Positions 1 to 10,832 of a stretch of DNA of 64,000 nt are shown in pieces. Within the stretch, counting starts at the first letter, position 1, and the number at the start of each line of letters is the position of its first letter. A program made the position numbers and the translations under genes. Source of the stretch: Rodentibacter sp. JRC1 (GTDB lineage: Bacteria; Pseudomonadota; Gammaproteobacteria; Enterobacterales; Pasteurellaceae); assembly GCF_020521555.1 (NCBI RefSeq), contig NZ_BPWA01000001.1:1984001-2048000 (forward strand), given 5' to 3'. The notes under the pieces are model-generated. The model worked only from the letters and a program-made list of their open reading frames with translations. It was not told the DNA's origin and did no database searches.

Positions 1-608
1 CCTTGTGATGTACCGATATGAACCATACTGGCAACCGGCGCAGAGCCGCAAACAGGGCAATAGTGAATATTTTCACTATTTTCCAAGCGGCTTGCGTGTG
101 GAATTTGTTGCGCCAGTTGTAACCAATAAAGGGAAAGTGCCGCCCAAATGAATACGGCTTTATCACTGCTAACCAAGTTAAATTCTTCCGCCAACAATTG
201 GTTTGCCATTTCTTCTAATTCTGAGCTTCCTGCTTTTTCTAGGGATTCAATCGTTGCTGCAACTTGTTCGTTCGCTTTAGGCTTAATTTCATACAAAATC
301 TCACTTAAATAATCACGCCAAATATCATCGCGTTTGAAATTTTTGGCATTAAGCGGTTTGATCCCATCTAATTGCTCAAATGTTTGTTTGGGAAGCGGAT
401 TTTTTTCAAACGTAGCCAGTTGACCTTCTACGATCTCTGCGACAAATAAGAGATAATCCGCCAAGGGATGATTTTTGGCTAAATCACGTAAGCGTTTTGC
501 TCGGCGTTGATAAAGATTTTTAGGGTTGGCAAATAGGATTGCCGGAGTTTCGTAAGCATTTTTTTTCTGCTCTTTGATTTCGGCTTCTGATAGGATTTTG
601 ATGCTCAT
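1..608 (-). CDS. fdhE: FdhE, formate dehydrogenase maturation protein (3' part beyond window)
   Basis: Cytoplasmic accessory protein needed to produce active respiratory formate dehydrogenase; the family is a rubredoxin-like metal binder that contacts the catalytic subunit. About 202 codons are visible, reading from ATG at 608 ([13 protein letters not shown]) with no stop before the window edge, so the C-terminal third is missing. Near the edge the frame reads [16 protein letters not shown], the first CxxC zinc/iron motif of the family. It lies downstream of fdnI on the same strand, separated by an uptake-signal terminator, as in the H. influenzae fdx locus. The identification rests on N-terminal similarity, the CPVCGS motif and the locus. 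Confidence 0.93.
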   Translation of the reverse strand, partial: MSIKILSEAEIKEQKKNAYETPAILFANPKNLYQRRAKRLRDLAKNHPLADYLLFVAEIVEGQLATFEKNPLPKQTFEQLDGIKPLNAKNFKRDDIWRDYLSEILYEIKPKANEQVAATIESLEKAGSSELEEMANQLLAEEFNLVSSDKAVFIWAALSLYWLQLAQQIPHASRLENSENIHYCPVCGSAPVASMVHIGTSQ

Positions 609-636
609 AATGTTTTTTTATCCGTAGTTTATAAGA

Positions 637-666
637 AAAAGTGCGGTCATTTTTAACCGCACTTTT
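637..666 (-). terminator. Paired uptake-signal hairpin after fdnI
   Basis: Inverted uptake signals, AAAAGTGCGGT at 637-647 and ACCGCACTTTT at 656-666, form an 11 bp stem with an 8 nt loop. It lies between the fdnI stop and the fdhE start, so it probably reduces read-through from the structural genes into fdhE. Confidence 0.75.
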
Positions 667-682
667 GAGTTGGATTTTTGGT

Positions 683-1393
683 TTATTCCGAAATGCTTTT
701 AAATAGCGCTTTGGTTTTTTCACCTTTTTCTTCGCGTTCAATGTCTTTTTCGAGTTCCGGTAGCACTTCTTTTCGATACCATCTAGGGTGATGTTTTTTC
801 GCCCAACGGACGGTTACCCAGCCTTCAATGATACCGCGGATTGAACCCTTCACCCAAAAAGCCATATAAATGTGTACTAAAATGCCGGTAAATAGCATAA
901 AAGCACTGGCTGAATGAAGAAGGATAGCAATTCTCAGCACCGGAATTGAGAAATAGTGGGAAAAATACTGACGCCACATGATGACACCGGTAATCAATAA
1001 AGTAAACATTGCAAGGATCAATGTCCAAAACAACATTTTTTGACCCAGATTATATTTACCGTTATCGGCAACGGCGTGTTCGTTTCCTTTTAATACCTCA
1101 AAAATCCCTTTCATCCAACGAATATCGTTTTTTTCCGGAATGTTGTGATGCCAATATAACGAGCATAAGAAAATAAAGGCAATAAACATTAAAATTCCGG
1201 TGAAAGGATGAATGGCTCGTGCTAACTGCGGCGTACCGAGAATTTCCGTTAACCACGAAAAATCAGGGAAGAAGAAGGCAATTCCGGTAAACATCGTTAA
1301 GAAAAAGCAGATTACCAAGAACCAGTGGCTTAAACGTGCAGGGATACGATGGCGAACGATACGGGTATCGTTCGTAATTTCAAATTTACTCAT
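683..1393 (-). CDS. fdnI: Formate dehydrogenase-N cytochrome b556 (gamma) subunit
   Basis: Membrane subunit of the proton-motive formate dehydrogenase; it holds two b hemes and reduces menaquinone with electrons from the beta subunit. The 236-residue protein has four hydrophobic segments (roughly residues 18-42, 54-72, 113-133 and 150-170) with the histidines expected for heme ligation. I chose the ATG at 1393 (MSKFEITND) over an upstream in-frame ATG because the upstream extension is charged, unlike the family, and would overlap fdxH more deeply. The chosen start overlaps the fdxH stop by 8 bases (ATGAGTAA), which indicates translational coupling. In H. influenzae this gene is called fdxI. 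Confidence 0.95.
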   Translation of the reverse strand: MSKFEITNDTRIVRHRIPARLSHWFLVICFFLTMFTGIAFFFPDFSWLTEILGTPQLARAIHPFTGILMFIAFIFLCSLYWHHNIPEKNDIRWMKGIFEVLKGNEHAVADNGKYNLGQKMLFWTLILAMFTLLITGVIMWRQYFSHYFSIPVLRIAILLHSASAFMLFTGILVHIYMAFWVKGSIRGIIEGWVTVRWAKKHHPRWYRKEVLPELEKDIEREEKGEKTKALFKSISE

Positions 1394-2318
1394 CTTTTTT
1401 GCCCTCTTGTTCGTCTTTCTCTTCAAATTTTTCGTGGTGATCTTCCACATCCGTTTCTGTATTCGGGCCTACCGTTAAATAATGACCGATTTCAGCGAGT
1501 GCCAAACCGCCCATTGCAACGGCTGCAACCGGTTTTAATACGTCTTTCCATAAGGTGATACTCATATCAATATGAGGATCTTTCGGTAATCCGTTGTAAA
1601 GTTCCGGTTTATCGGCGTGGTGCAACACATACATCACGTGTGTACCGCCTACTCCCGGCGGGTCATAAAGACCTGCGTTTTCATAGCCGCGAGATTTAAG
1701 ATCTTCAACACGTTTTTCCGCATAGATTTTCATTTCCTCTTTCGAACCGAAACGAATTGCACCGGTCGGGCAAGTTTTGACGCAAGCCGGTTCTTGCCCC
1801 ACAGAAACACGATCGACACAAAGAGTACATTTGTACACGCGGTTATCTTCGGGGTTCATTCGTGGAATATTGAACGGACAGCCTGCGATACAGTAACCGC
1901 AACCGATACATTTATCGGATTGAAAATCCACAATACCGTTTTTGTATTGAATAATCGCACCCGGTGCAGGGCAGGCTTTTAAGCAGCCCGGTTCTGAACA
2001 GTGCATACAACCGTCTTTACGGATCAACCATTCCAAACGATCGTTTTCTTCCACTTCGTTAAAACGCATCACCGTCCAGGCTTTCGCATTCAGATCGACC
2101 GGATTGTCATAAATGCCCACACATTGTGCATTAACATCAGAGCGGATGTCATTCCACTCCGAGCAACCCACCTGACAGGCTTTACAACCGATACAGGTGG
2201 AAACATCAATCAATTTGGCAACTTCAACTTTATGATCCCGTGCTTGCGGTGCCGGTGTTAAATCTGAGGTCGCAGAGATCTTAATAATATCTTGAGATTG
2301 TACATCCATTGCTCGCAT
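1386..2318 (-). CDS. fdxH: Formate dehydrogenase iron-sulfur (beta) subunit
   Basis: Carries electrons from the periplasmic catalytic subunit to the membrane cytochrome. Four [4Fe-4S] ferredoxin-type cysteine clusters are visible in order: [35 protein letters not shown] and CTLC followed by CVKTC. Near the C-terminus (after [17 protein letters not shown] sequence) a single hydrophobic segment, [15 protein letters not shown], anchors it from the periplasmic face. There is no signal peptide; the family is exported piggyback with the Tat-exported alpha subunit. Start is ATG 2318, with GGAGG six bases upstream and one base after the fdnG stop. The C-terminal tail is very acidic. Confidence 0.96.
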   Translation of the reverse strand: MRAMDVQSQDIIKISATSDLTPAPQARDHKVEVAKLIDVSTCIGCKACQVGCSEWNDIRSDVNAQCVGIYDNPVDLNAKAWTVMRFNEVEENDRLEWLIRKDGCMHCSEPGCLKACPAPGAIIQYKNGIVDFQSDKCIGCGYCIAGCPFNIPRMNPEDNRVYKCTLCVDRVSVGQEPACVKTCPTGAIRFGSKEEMKIYAEKRVEDLKSRGYENAGLYDPPGVGGTHVMYVLHHADKPELYNGLPKDPHIDMSITLWKDVLKPVAAVAMGGLALAEIGHYLTVGPNTETDVEDHHEKFEEKDEQEGKKDE

Positions 2319-2319
2319 A

Positions 2320-5300
2320 TTATGCCTCCGCTTTCTCAATGTTCACCAAGAATGTTTTATATTCCGGTGTTTGTGTATTGGCTTCACCCCAAGATGGTGT
2401 CAAAGTGTTCGTAGAGAATCCACGATTTCCTTTACCATTTAAGGCTTTCATATTCCAGTGAATAGGAATACCTACGTGGTGAACGGTTTTGCCATCAATT
2501 TCTAAGTCTTTCAATCGTTTGGTTACGACTGCCACGGCTTTAATATAACCACGTTTTGATGTGATTTTTACCATATCACCTTTTTGAATGCCTTTTTCTG
2601 CAGCTAATTTTTCACCGATTTCCACAAATTGTTGTGGCTGAGCGATGATATTCAGCGCCGATTGTGCTGTCCAACTATGGAAATGCTCGGTTAAACGATA
2701 AGTTGTCGCGACAAACGGATACTCTTTATTTGAACCGATAAATTCACGGTCTTCTTTGTAGATACGAACTGTCGGATCAGATACCACATTCGGATGAAGC
2801 GGATTAGAATCAATCGGACTTTCAATCGGTTCGTAGTGCTCAGGCATTGGACCGTTATTGATCTTATCTACTGCGAATAAACGACCTACCCCTTCGGCAG
2901 ACATAATAAACGGACCGGCATCCGAACCCGGAGGTTGTGTGCCATAGTCGGCGACATCGTGCCAGTTCCAGTTTTTACCGTTCCACTTAATTAATTGACG
3001 GTGTTTATCCCAAGGATTGCCGTTAATATCTAATGAGGCACGACTATAAAGCACACGGCGGTTTGCCGGCCATGCAAAGCCCCAACCTAGAGTGCAGCCT
3101 AAACCTGATGGATCGGAATTATCACGGTTTGCCGTTTGGTTACCTTTTTCAGTCCACTGACCGACGTATAACCAGTTACCTGATGTGGTTGTTCCGTCAT
3201 CACGTAGGTGAGCAAAGCCGTTAAGTAATTGCCCTTTTTTGTACATCAAGTTTCCGTTAGGATCATAAAGATCAGCAAGAGCATAACCGTTTAACTCTTT
3301 TGCTAACTCTTCTGCACTCGGTGAGTGAGGTTGAGCATAATTCCACGTCATTGCTTCAAAAGACTCAATACCACGACCGCCTTCTTTTTTATAAAGCTCG
3401 TGCATTTCTTCACGAATCATAGAAAGAATATCGACATCAGGTAATGCTTCACCCGGTTGATCACAACCTTTCCAATGCCATTGCGCCCAACGGCCGGAAT
3501 TGGCAATAGAGCCGTCTTCTTCAGCGAAACAGGTTGTTGGTAAACGGAATACTTCGGTTTGGATTTCAGAAGAATTTACATTGTTTGATTCACCGAAGTT
3601 TTTCCAAAATTCAGAGCTTTCCGTTTGAAGTGGATCCATAACAATTAAGTATTTTAATTTGCTCATACCTGCAAGGGTTTTATTTTTGTTCGGTAATGAG
3701 TTTAATACGTTAAAGCCTTGTAGAATCCAGCCGTGTAATTGACCGTCATTCATTAATTTCACATGAGTAATCGGATCATATAAACGATCTGTTTTCGGTA
3801 AGAAATTAAATCCCCAACCGTTTTCTTTGGTTGCATTATCGCCATAGAAAGTTTTCATCATACTCACGAAGAATTTTGATGTGTTGCGATAATAGTTAAT
3901 TTGTCCCGGTACGATATCTTTTGGCGTAATCGCATTAATATATTGCTCGTAAGAGGTATCCTTGTCGTTCGGTAAACGCATATACCCCGGTAAGGAGGTT
4001 GGTAACAAGCCCATATCCGTTGTACCTTGAACGTTTGAATGTCCTCGAAGCGCATTAATTCCGCCGCCCGGCATACCCATGTTACCTAAAAGTAACTGAA
4101 TCATCGCCATAGAACGAATGTTTTGCGTACCGATTGTGTGTTCCGTAAAGCCTAACGCATATAAGTGCGTCATCGTTTTATTTGGCGCAGATGTTTTACC
4201 GATTTCTTCACAGATTTGTAAGAAGAGTTTTTGTTTTACGCCTGTAACACGCTCCACCATTTCCGGCGTATAGCGAGAAACGTGTTCTTTTAATACGTTA
4301 ATCACACAACGCGGATCTTGGAGTGTCATATCACGTTTAGCATTGCCGTTTTCATCGAATTGATAATTCCAGCTCGATTTATCATAGCTACGTTTTTCCG
4401 CATCGTAACCGGAGAATAAACCGTCTTCAAATTTAAAGCCTTCGTTTACCAAAAATGATGCATTGGTATAGTGTTTCACATATTCGTGCTGAATCTGATT
4501 CGTTTCCAATAAGTAACGAATCACCCCCAGTAAGAAGGCAATATCAGAACCGGAACGAATCGGCGCGTGCAGATCTGCGACTGACGCGGTACGGTTAAAG
4601 CGAGGATCAACAACGATGATTTTCGCACCGTTTTTCTTCGCTTCAATCGCCCAACGGAAGCCGACAGGGTGTGCTTCGGCAGGATTACCGCCTTGAACGA
4701 TAATTAAATCGGCATTTTTGATGTCAACCCAGTTATTTGTCATCGCACCGCGACCAAATGATGGAGCAAGACTTGCTACCGTTGGTCCGTGTCAAGTATT
4801 CGCTTGGTTACACACCGGCACCATACCGAGCATTCGAATCCACTTTTGCGTGAGTAATGCGGCTTCGTTGCTCATCGCAGAGGCGGTCATAATTCCGGTA
4901 GTAGCCCAACGATTTACGGTATTGCCTTTTGCATCGGTTTCAATAAAGTTGGCATCTCGGTCGTCTTTCATTAAACGGGCGATGCGTTTGATCGCTTCTT
5001 TCCAAGAAAGGCGTTCCCATTTGTCGGAACCGGGAGCACGGTATTGAGGATAAAGTGAGCGGCTCTCACTATTCACATAATCAAGCGCACCTGCGCCTTT
5101 AGGACAAAGTGCACCACGGCTCACCGGATGATCAGGATCACCTTCAAGGTGGAATAATTTAGAACGGGTATTTGTGCCTGTGTGGCTACTTAATGAATCG
5201 GAAGGTTTTCCTGTACTGTATAACAACATACCACAGCTAACAGCACAATATGTACAAGTGTTACGGGATTCATAAGCGCGTAATAATTTGTATTCGCGCG

Positions 5301-5403
5301 GTGCCGCTAATGCGCTTGCCGGAGCAAAACCTAGCATTGCGGCGGAAGTTCCTGCCATACCACCTGCACAGATCTTAAAGAACTTTCTTCTTGAGACCTG
5401 CAT
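2320..5403 (-). CDS. fdnG: Selenocysteine-containing formate dehydrogenase-N alpha subunit
   Basis: Molybdenum/tungsten-bis-MGD catalytic subunit oxidising formate in the periplasm. It is one gene of 1027 residues interrupted in frame by TGA at 4792-4794 (residue 204), in the context CNQANT-Sec-HGPTVAS, the selenocysteine that ligates Mo. The N-terminus has a twin-arginine Tat signal, SRRKFFK, followed by a hydrophobic stretch and Ala-Ala cleavage region. A CxxCxxxC motif (residues about 50-57) and GALCPKG (about 100) bind one [4Fe-4S] cluster. Start ATG 5403 is preceded by AGGAG. Conventional gene callers would split it into two open frames; a SECIS hairpin directly after the TGA shows it is not a pseudogene. 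First gene of the fdnG-fdxH-fdnI operon. Confidence 0.97.
4763..4794 (-). promoter_or_regulatory. fdnG SECIS element (selenocysteine insertion signal)
   Basis: On the mRNA strand the UGA (4794-4792) is followed after 11 bases by GGUAGCAAGUCUUGCUCC. This folds as GG-AGCAA / UUGCU-CC with a bulged U and a GUC-containing loop, the same layout as the E. coli fdhF SECIS whose bulged U and apical G/U contact SelB. Bacterial SECIS hairpins lie inside the coding sequence just after the UGA, as here. Confidence 0.85.
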
Positions 5404-5599
5404 AATCACTCCTTTCAACAACAAGGTTGTCTAGATATAGATAGTAAGAAATTCGTCTGGATAATTCGGTTGGTTTCGTTAAAATAACAACACAAAACTG
5501 ACTAAATTGCGCATAGAAAAACATCAATTTAGGGTTGTTTAGGATACCGATTTTTTATGGATAAATCCATAATCAAAATGCATTATATCCGGCAAAATA

Positions 5600-5615
5600 T
5601 ATGATCCCGATCACA
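5600..5615. promoter_or_regulatory. FNR/CRP-like site between fdnG and fdhD
   Basis: ATGATcccgATCAC (5601-5614) matches the FNR consensus TTGATnnnnATCAA at 8 of 10 positions. The overlapping 16-mer TATGATCCCGATCACA (5600-5615) also resembles a CRP site with one perfect half. It lies 55 bases before fdhD and about 200 bases before fdnG in the divergent spacer. Anaerobic FNR control would suit the formate dehydrogenase locus, but the sequence alone does not separate FNR from CRP. Confidence 0.45.
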
Positions 5616-5670
5616 GAATATATAAAAATTGTAATACTTTTGTTATATAAAGTTTAATGGAAAGATAAAA

Positions 5671-6486
5671 ATGAACCGGCTTGTAGAACGAACGATTAAT
5701 TTTTTTAAAAAATTGAAAACAACAGAAAAATCGACCGCACTTTTACAAACAAAAGCGGATTGTTTGGCGGTTGAAATGCCGGTGTCATTGGTTTATAACG
5801 GCATATCTCACGCCGTGATGATGTGTTCACCGGAAGATTTGGAGGACTTCGCCCTAGGATTTTCATTAACGGAAGGCATTATTGATAAGCCGAGTGATAT
5901 TTATGGCATTGATGTGGTGGACGTCTGCAATGGTATTGAGGTTCAAATTGAGCTTTCCAGCCGAAAATTTATGGCATTGAAATCACATCGCCGAAATCTT
6001 ACCGGACGTACCGGCTGCGGTATCTGCGGAACGGAACAGCTGAATCAAGTTTATAAAAACTTTCCAAAATTAGACCGCACTTTTGAGTTTAATATCAATT
6101 TATTAGATGATTGTTTTTCTGCGTTGCAAAAAAATCAAATATTAGGAAAGCAAACCGGAGCAACGCATGCCGCTGCATTTTTTGATCCGAGTGGCAATAT
6201 GCTTGTTATTCGTGAAGATGTTGGACGTCACGTCGCATTGGATAAATTACTCGGTTGGTATGCAAATGCGAATAAACCGCAAGGATTTTTGTTAGTTTCA
6301 AGTCGGGCAAGTTATGAAATGGTACAAAAGACAATATCTTGCGGTATTGAAATATTGGTCGCGATTTCGGCAGCAACAAATTTAGCGGTGGATATGGCAG
6401 AAGCGCATGATTTAACGTTAATCGGATTTGCAAGGGAAGGAAAAGGCAATGTTTATTGCGGAAAAGAGCGGTTAATTTTAAGGTAG
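5671..6486 (+). CDS. fdhD: FdhD, sulfur carrier for formate dehydrogenase maturation
   Basis: Cytoplasmic sulfurtransferase that passes sulfur from IscS to the bis-MGD cofactor of formate dehydrogenases. The 271-residue protein contains the conserved cysteine loop [11 protein letters not shown], whose Cys pair carries the persulfide, and the family signatures [20 protein letters not shown] and [15 protein letters not shown]. Start ATG 5671 has GGAAAG six bases before it. It is divergent from fdnG, so maturation factor and enzyme share an intergenic control region. Length and motifs are complete. Confidence 0.96.
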   Translation: MNRLVERTINFFKKLKTTEKSTALLQTKADCLAVEMPVSLVYNGISHAVMMCSPEDLEDFALGFSLTEGIIDKPSDIYGIDVVDVCNGIEVQIELSSRKFMALKSHRRNLTGRTGCGICGTEQLNQVYKNFPKLDRTFEFNINLLDDCFSALQKNQILGKQTGATHAAAFFDPSGNMLVIREDVGRHVALDKLLGWYANANKPQGFLLVSSRASYEMVQKTISCGIEILVAISAATNLAVDMAEAHDLTLIGFAREGKGNVYCGKERLILR

Positions 6487-6578
6487 TTTTTAATTTGTTC
6501 ATTTTAGGATTCACATCAATTAAGTTTCCCGACTGTAAGTAGAATTCGATAATTGTAAATGGCTGAAATAATTCGGCA

Positions 6579-6607
6579 TTGTCTAATTTGTAAAATCAAA
6601 TTATAAT
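6579..6607 (+). promoter_or_regulatory. Sigma-70 promoter of uvrD
   Basis: A perfect -10 TATAAT (6602-6607) follows a -35-like TTGTCT (6579-6584) with a 17-base spacer. It lies 32 bases before the uvrD start and immediately before a LexA box, so repression would block RNA polymerase directly. Confidence 0.65.
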
Positions 6608-6610
6608 CCC

Positions 6611-6626
6611 CTGTAAATTTACACAG
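6611..6626 (+). promoter_or_regulatory. LexA (SOS) box of uvrD
   Basis: CTGTAAATTTACACAG fits CTGT-N8-ACAG exactly. It starts three bases after the -10 hexamer and ends 13 bases before the uvrD start, the geometry expected for SOS repression of uvrD. Confidence 0.85.
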
Positions 6627-6639
6627 ATAAAATAACATA

Positions 6640-8820
6640 ATGGATATTTCCGAATTACTTGATGGCTTAAACGATAAACAGCGAGAAGCAGTGGCGGCAC
6701 CTCTTGGCAATTATTTGGTTTTGGCTGGCGCAGGGAGTGGTAAGACTAGAGTGTTGACTCACCGCATTGCGTGGCTGATCGCCGTAGAAAATATTTCTGG
6801 AGGAAGCATTATGGCGGTTACTTTTACCAATAAAGCCGCCGCAGAAATGCGCCATCGTATTCAAGATACATTAGCCAAACATTCACAATCCAATTTATTC
6901 GGTATGTGGATTGGCACGTTCCATAGCATTGCTCATCGTCTATTACGCGCCCACCACTTAGATGTGGGATTGCCGCAAGATTTCCAAATTTTGGATTCGG
7001 AAGATCAAGTTCGTTTAGTAAAACGTTTGCTTAAATTGCATAATTTTGATGAAAAAGCCTTTCCGCCGAAGCAAGCCTGTTGGTATATCAACAATAAGAA
7101 AGATGAAGGTTTACGCCCTCACGAGATTGAAGATTTTAATGATCGACAAGAACGTGAGTGGATTAAAATTTATCAGATTTATCAAGATACCTGTGATCGC
7201 GCGGGATTAGTGGATTTCGCCGAGCTTTTAATTCGAGCTTATGAATTATTTGATAAAAAACCGTTGATTTTGCAGCGTTATCAACAACGCTTCCAACATA
7301 TTTTGGTGGATGAGTTTCAAGACACCAATAAGATTCAGTATAAATGGATTAAAATCCTTGCAGGGGAAACCGGCAAAATAATGATTGTAGGCGATGACGA
7401 TCAATCTATTTACGGCTGGCGTGGAGCGCAAGTTGAGAATATCCAGAAATTCCTAAAAGATTTCAAAGCCGAGACCATTCGCCTTGAGCAAAATTATCGC
7501 TCGACGGCGAATATTCTGAACAGTGCAAATGAATTAATTTCTAACAATGCCGATCGTCTTGGCAAAAATTTATGGACGAATGGAGAAAAGGGCGATCCTG
7601 TGGGTATTTATGCCGCCTTTAATGAATTGGATGAAGCAAAATTTATCGCCTCACAAATTCAAGATTGGACAGAAAATGGTGGCAAGTTAGATGATTGCGC
7701 CGTGTTATATCGTAGCAATAGCCAATCCCGTGTGATTGAAGAAGCATTGATTCGCTGCCAAATTCCCTATCGTATTTATGGCGGAATGCGATTTTTTGAA
7801 CGGCAAGAAATTAAGGACGCGTTAGCTTACTTACGCTTGATCAATAATCGTCAAGATGATGCGGCTTTTGAACGTGTGATTAATACACCGCCACGAGGTA
7901 TCGGCACTCGCACATTGGACATATTAAGAAATTTAACCCGTGAGCGACAAATAACACTGTGGCAAGCGATACAGGTCGCTACACAAGAAAATATGCTAAC
8001 AGGACGTGCTTCCACCGCATTATTACGTTTCCAAGAATTGATTAATTCTTTGCAGATAGATACCGAAGAAATGCCGTTATTTGCACAAACCGATTTTGTG
8101 ATTAAACATTCCGGTTTGTATGATATGTATAAGCAGGAAAAAGGCGAAAAGGGCGAAGTACGGATTGAAAATTTGGAAGAATTGGTCACCGCAACCCGTG
8201 AGTTTATTAAACCGGATGATGCGGAAGAAATGACGGAGCTTACCGCCTTTTTAACGCACGCCTCCCTCGAAGCCGGTGAAGAGCAGGCTTCACCCCATCA
8301 AGCCTGTGTGGAAATGATGACCCTGCATTCGGCTAAAGGATTGGAATTTCCTAGAGTGTTTATGGTTGGTGTGGAAGAAGGTTTGTTCCCGAGTTTTCGC
8401 TCCTTTGAAGAACCGGGGCGTTTGGAAGAGGAACGCCGCTTGGCTTATGTGGGGATTACGAGGGCAAAACAAAAACTCACGATTTCTTATGCGGAAAGTC
8501 GCCGATTATATGCCAAAGAAGAGCGTCATTTGCCTTCACGTTTTATTGCGGAATTACCGAAAGATTGTATTCAAGAAATTCGTTTACGCGGAACCGTAAC
8601 CCGTGCAATGAATTTAGCCAAAGTCGGCACGCTATCGTATTCAACAGAGAATGAAAACGGCTGGAAAATGGGGCAAAAAGTAAAACATGAAAAATTCGGT
8701 TTAGGAACGGTGATTAATATTGAAGGCAGCGATAATAACACGCGCTTACAAATTGCTTTCCAAGCTCAAGGCATTAAGTGGTTAATCGCACATTTGGCAA
8801 AATTGGAAAAAGTGCGGTAG
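6640..8820 (+). CDS. uvrD: DNA helicase II UvrD
   Basis: 3'-5' superfamily 1 helicase acting in nucleotide excision repair, removing UvrC and the cut oligonucleotide, and in methyl-directed mismatch repair. The 726 residues carry Walker A AGAGSGKT (29-36), TFTNKAAAEM, the DEFQDTN Walker B, GDDDQSIYGWRGA, QNYRST, TLHSAKGLEF and YVGITRAKQKL. The C-terminal tail has the GxxVxHxxFGxGxV Tudor-like module (GQKVKHEKFGLGTV) that binds RNA polymerase. Length matches the E. coli protein (720). The chosen ATG has a weak ribosome site but gives the standard N-terminus. A LexA box precedes it. dppB follows, as I recall from H. influenzae. Confidence 0.97.
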   Translation: MDISELLDGLNDKQREAVAAPLGNYLVLAGAGSGKTRVLTHRIAWLIAVENISGGSIMAVTFTNKAAAEMRHRIQDTLAKHSQSNLFGMWIGTFHSIAHRLLRAHHLDVGLPQDFQILDSEDQVRLVKRLLKLHNFDEKAFPPKQACWYINNKKDEGLRPHEIEDFNDRQEREWIKIYQIYQDTCDRAGLVDFAELLIRAYELFDKKPLILQRYQQRFQHILVDEFQDTNKIQYKWIKILAGETGKIMIVGDDDQSIYGWRGAQVENIQKFLKDFKAETIRLEQNYRSTANILNSANELISNNADRLGKNLWTNGEKGDPVGIYAAFNELDEAKFIASQIQDWTENGGKLDDCAVLYRSNSQSRVIEEALIRCQIPYRIYGGMRFFERQEIKDALAYLRLINNRQDDAAFERVINTPPRGIGTRTLDILRNLTRERQITLWQAIQVATQENMLTGRASTALLRFQELINSLQIDTEEMPLFAQTDFVIKHSGLYDMYKQEKGEKGEVRIENLEELVTATREFIKPDDAEEMTELTAFLTHASLEAGEEQASPHQACVEMMTLHSAKGLEFPRVFMVGVEEGLFPSFRSFEEPGRLEEERRLAYVGITRAKQKLTISYAESRRLYAKEERHLPSRFIAELPKDCIQEIRLRGTVTRAMNLAKVGTLSYSTENENGWKMGQKVKHEKFGLGTVINIEGSDNNTRLQIAFQAQGIKWLIAHLAKLEKVR

Positions 8821-8866
8821 AATCCGAGAGTGTTTTATTTTTGATTATCGCTTTGTTTTATTTATT

Positions 8867-8896
8867 AAAAGTGCGGTGAAATTGACCGCACTTTTC
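8867..8896 (+). terminator. Paired uptake-signal terminator after uvrD
   Basis: AAAAGTGCGGT (8867-8877) and ACCGCACTTTT (8885-8895) form an 11 bp stem with a 7 nt loop, 47 bases after the uvrD stop and just before dppB. Confidence 0.8.
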
Positions 8897-8916
8897 CTTT
8901 GTCGTTGAGTGATTTA

Positions 8917-9918
8917 ATGTTTAAATTTATCTTCAAACGGATTTTAATGGTGATCCCGACCTTTATCGCCATTACTTTTGTGACCTTTGCCCTTGTGCAT
9001 TTTATCCCCGGTGATCCGGTAGAAATTATGATGGGGGAGCGAGGTTTAACACCTGAAGTTCATCAACAAATGATGCACCAATTAGGTTTGGATTTGCCTT
9101 TGTACCAACAGTATTTCAACTACATTGGTAACGTAATTCAAGGAGACTTCGGTGAATCTTTCCGAACTCATCAGCCTGTGCTTAGCGAATTTTTCACCCT
9201 TTTTCCTGCCACTGCCGAATTAGCGTTTTTTGCTTTATTGTGGTCATTGGTTGGCGGGGTCATTTTGGGAACGATTGCAGCAGTAAAAAAAGACAGTTGG
9301 ATTTCTCATACGGTAACCGCAGCTTCTCTTACCGGTTATTCTATGCCTATTTTTTGGTGGGGATTAATCCTGATTTTATATGTTTCTCCTTGGTTTGATT
9401 TACCGCAAGGCGGTCGTTTAGAAAATGATTTTTGGATTGATACGCCAACCGGTTTTATGCTCGTTGATACGTGGCTTTCCGGTGTACCGGGGGCATTTGC
9501 AAACGCGATGAAATCCTTAATTCTGCCTGCGATCGTTTTAGGTACAATTCCTCTTGCCATCATCACCCGAATGACACGTTCCGCTATGTTGGAAGTATTG
9601 GGCGAAGATTATATTCGCACAGCCAAGGCAAAGGGATTGAGCTATCCCCGTATTGTGATTGTGCATGCTTTGCGCAATGCTCTTATTCCCGTGGTAACAG
9701 TGGTAGGTTTAATTGTCGGGCAATTGCTTTCCGGAGCGGTATTAACGGAAACGATTTTCTCTTGGCCGGGCATCGGTAAATGGATTATTGATGCCATTCA
9801 CGCACGTGACTATCCTGTTTTACAAGGTTCGGTATTAATTATTGCCACCATTATTATAGTGGTAAACCTCACCATTGATTTACTGTATGGTGTGGTTAAT
9901 CCGCGTATTCGTCATTAA
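8917..9918 (+). CDS. dppB: Dipeptide/heme ABC transporter permease DppB
   Basis: Inner-membrane permease of a peptide-family ABC importer. The 333 residues hold six hydrophobic segments and the inner-membrane EAA loop (EDYIRTAKAKGLSYPRIVIVHALRNALIP). The N-terminus FKRILMVIPTFIAITFVTFALVHFIPGDP is diagnostic of the DppB/OppB family. I start it at ATG 8917 (MFKFIFKR) rather than the in-frame TTG 18 bases upstream, because 333 residues is the usual length. No periplasmic binding protein gene accompanies the operon. In H. influenzae the partners DppA/HbpA lie elsewhere and the same permease takes up heme or glutathione, so substrate is inferred. Confidence 0.94.
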   Translation: MFKFIFKRILMVIPTFIAITFVTFALVHFIPGDPVEIMMGERGLTPEVHQQMMHQLGLDLPLYQQYFNYIGNVIQGDFGESFRTHQPVLSEFFTLFPATAELAFFALLWSLVGGVILGTIAAVKKDSWISHTVTAASLTGYSMPIFWWGLILILYVSPWFDLPQGGRLENDFWIDTPTGFMLVDTWLSGVPGAFANAMKSLILPAIVLGTIPLAIITRMTRSAMLEVLGEDYIRTAKAKGLSYPRIVIVHALRNALIPVVTVVGLIVGQLLSGAVLTETIFSWPGIGKWIIDAIHARDYPVLQGSVLIIATIIIVVNLTIDLLYGVVNPRIRH

Positions 9919-9933
9919 AATAGAGGGGTAATG

Positions 9934-10821
9934 ATGACTGACACAACGTTAATGGTTGCACCAAGGACTCCTTTGCAGGAATTTTGGTTTTATTTTAAAC
10001 AAAATCGTGGTGCATTAATCGGTTTTACATTTATTCTTATTGTTTCATTAATCAGCATTTTTGCGCCTTATATCGCCCCTTTTGATCCGGCGGAACAAAA
10101 CCGTGCGGCATTGTTATTACCACCGGCTTGGTACGAAGGTGGTAATTCCGCCTATTTATTGGGAACTGATGATATCGGTCGAGACATTCTTTCTCGTATT
10201 ATTTACGGTACGCGCATTTCTGTCTTTGCCGGTTTTGTGATTGTGCTGCTTTCCTGTGCATTGGGTACTTCTCTCGGCTTAGTAGCGGGATATTACGGTG
10301 GTTTATTGGATACGGTAATTGTGCGCCTGATTGATATTATGCTTGCCATTCCCAATTTATTGCTGACTATTGTAGTCGTCTCTATCCTTGAACCTTCTTT
10401 AGTGAATGCAACACTTGCGATTGCCGTAGTGTCAATTCCCAGTTATGTGCGTTTAACACGGGCGGCGGTGATGAATGAGAAAAATCGTGATTATGTCGTT
10501 TCATCGAAAGTCGCAGGTGCCGGTGTTTTACGTTTAATGTTCATTGTTATTTTGCCTAACTGCTTAGCACCGTTAATCGTACAAATGACGATGGGAATTT
10601 CTAACGCAATTTTAGAATTAGCGACCTTAGGCTTTCTTGGTATTGGTGCGAAACCACCGACGCCGGAACTCGGTACAATGCTTTCCGAAGCGCGTAGTTT
10701 TATGCAAGCGGCTAACTGGTTGGTTACTATTCCCGGCTTAGTTATTTTATCTTTAGTGCTCGCCTTTAATTTAATGGGCGATGGCTTACGTGATGCACTT
10801 GATCCAAAACTTAAACAATAA
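9934..10821 (+). CDS. dppC: Dipeptide/heme ABC transporter permease DppC
   Basis: Second inner-membrane permease, 295 residues. It has the OppC_N segment ([29 protein letters not shown]), the [20 protein letters not shown] signature and the EAA loop ([25 protein letters not shown]). ATG 9934 is preferred over the adjacent ATG 9931 because the GAGGGG ribosome site then has a workable 5-base spacing. It follows dppB by 15 bases, so the two are co-transcribed. Confidence 0.94.
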   Translation: MTDTTLMVAPRTPLQEFWFYFKQNRGALIGFTFILIVSLISIFAPYIAPFDPAEQNRAALLLPPAWYEGGNSAYLLGTDDIGRDILSRIIYGTRISVFAGFVIVLLSCALGTSLGLVAGYYGGLLDTVIVRLIDIMLAIPNLLLTIVVVSILEPSLVNATLAIAVVSIPSYVRLTRAAVMNEKNRDYVVSSKVAGAGVLRLMFIVILPNCLAPLIVQMTMGISNAILELATLGFLGIGAKPPTPELGTMLSEARSFMQAANWLVTIPGLVILSLVLAFNLMGDGLRDALDPKLKQ

Positions 10822-10832
10822 GAGGGGACGGA

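Noticed and set aside
1617..2261. Two open frames opposite fdxH
   Set aside because: His/Thr/Phe-rich shadows of the cysteine-rich ferredoxin gene, with no independent support.
2320..5403. fdnG as two separate genes or a pseudogene
   Set aside because: The in-frame TGA sits at the conserved selenocysteine position and is followed by a SECIS hairpin; both halves are full and co-linear.
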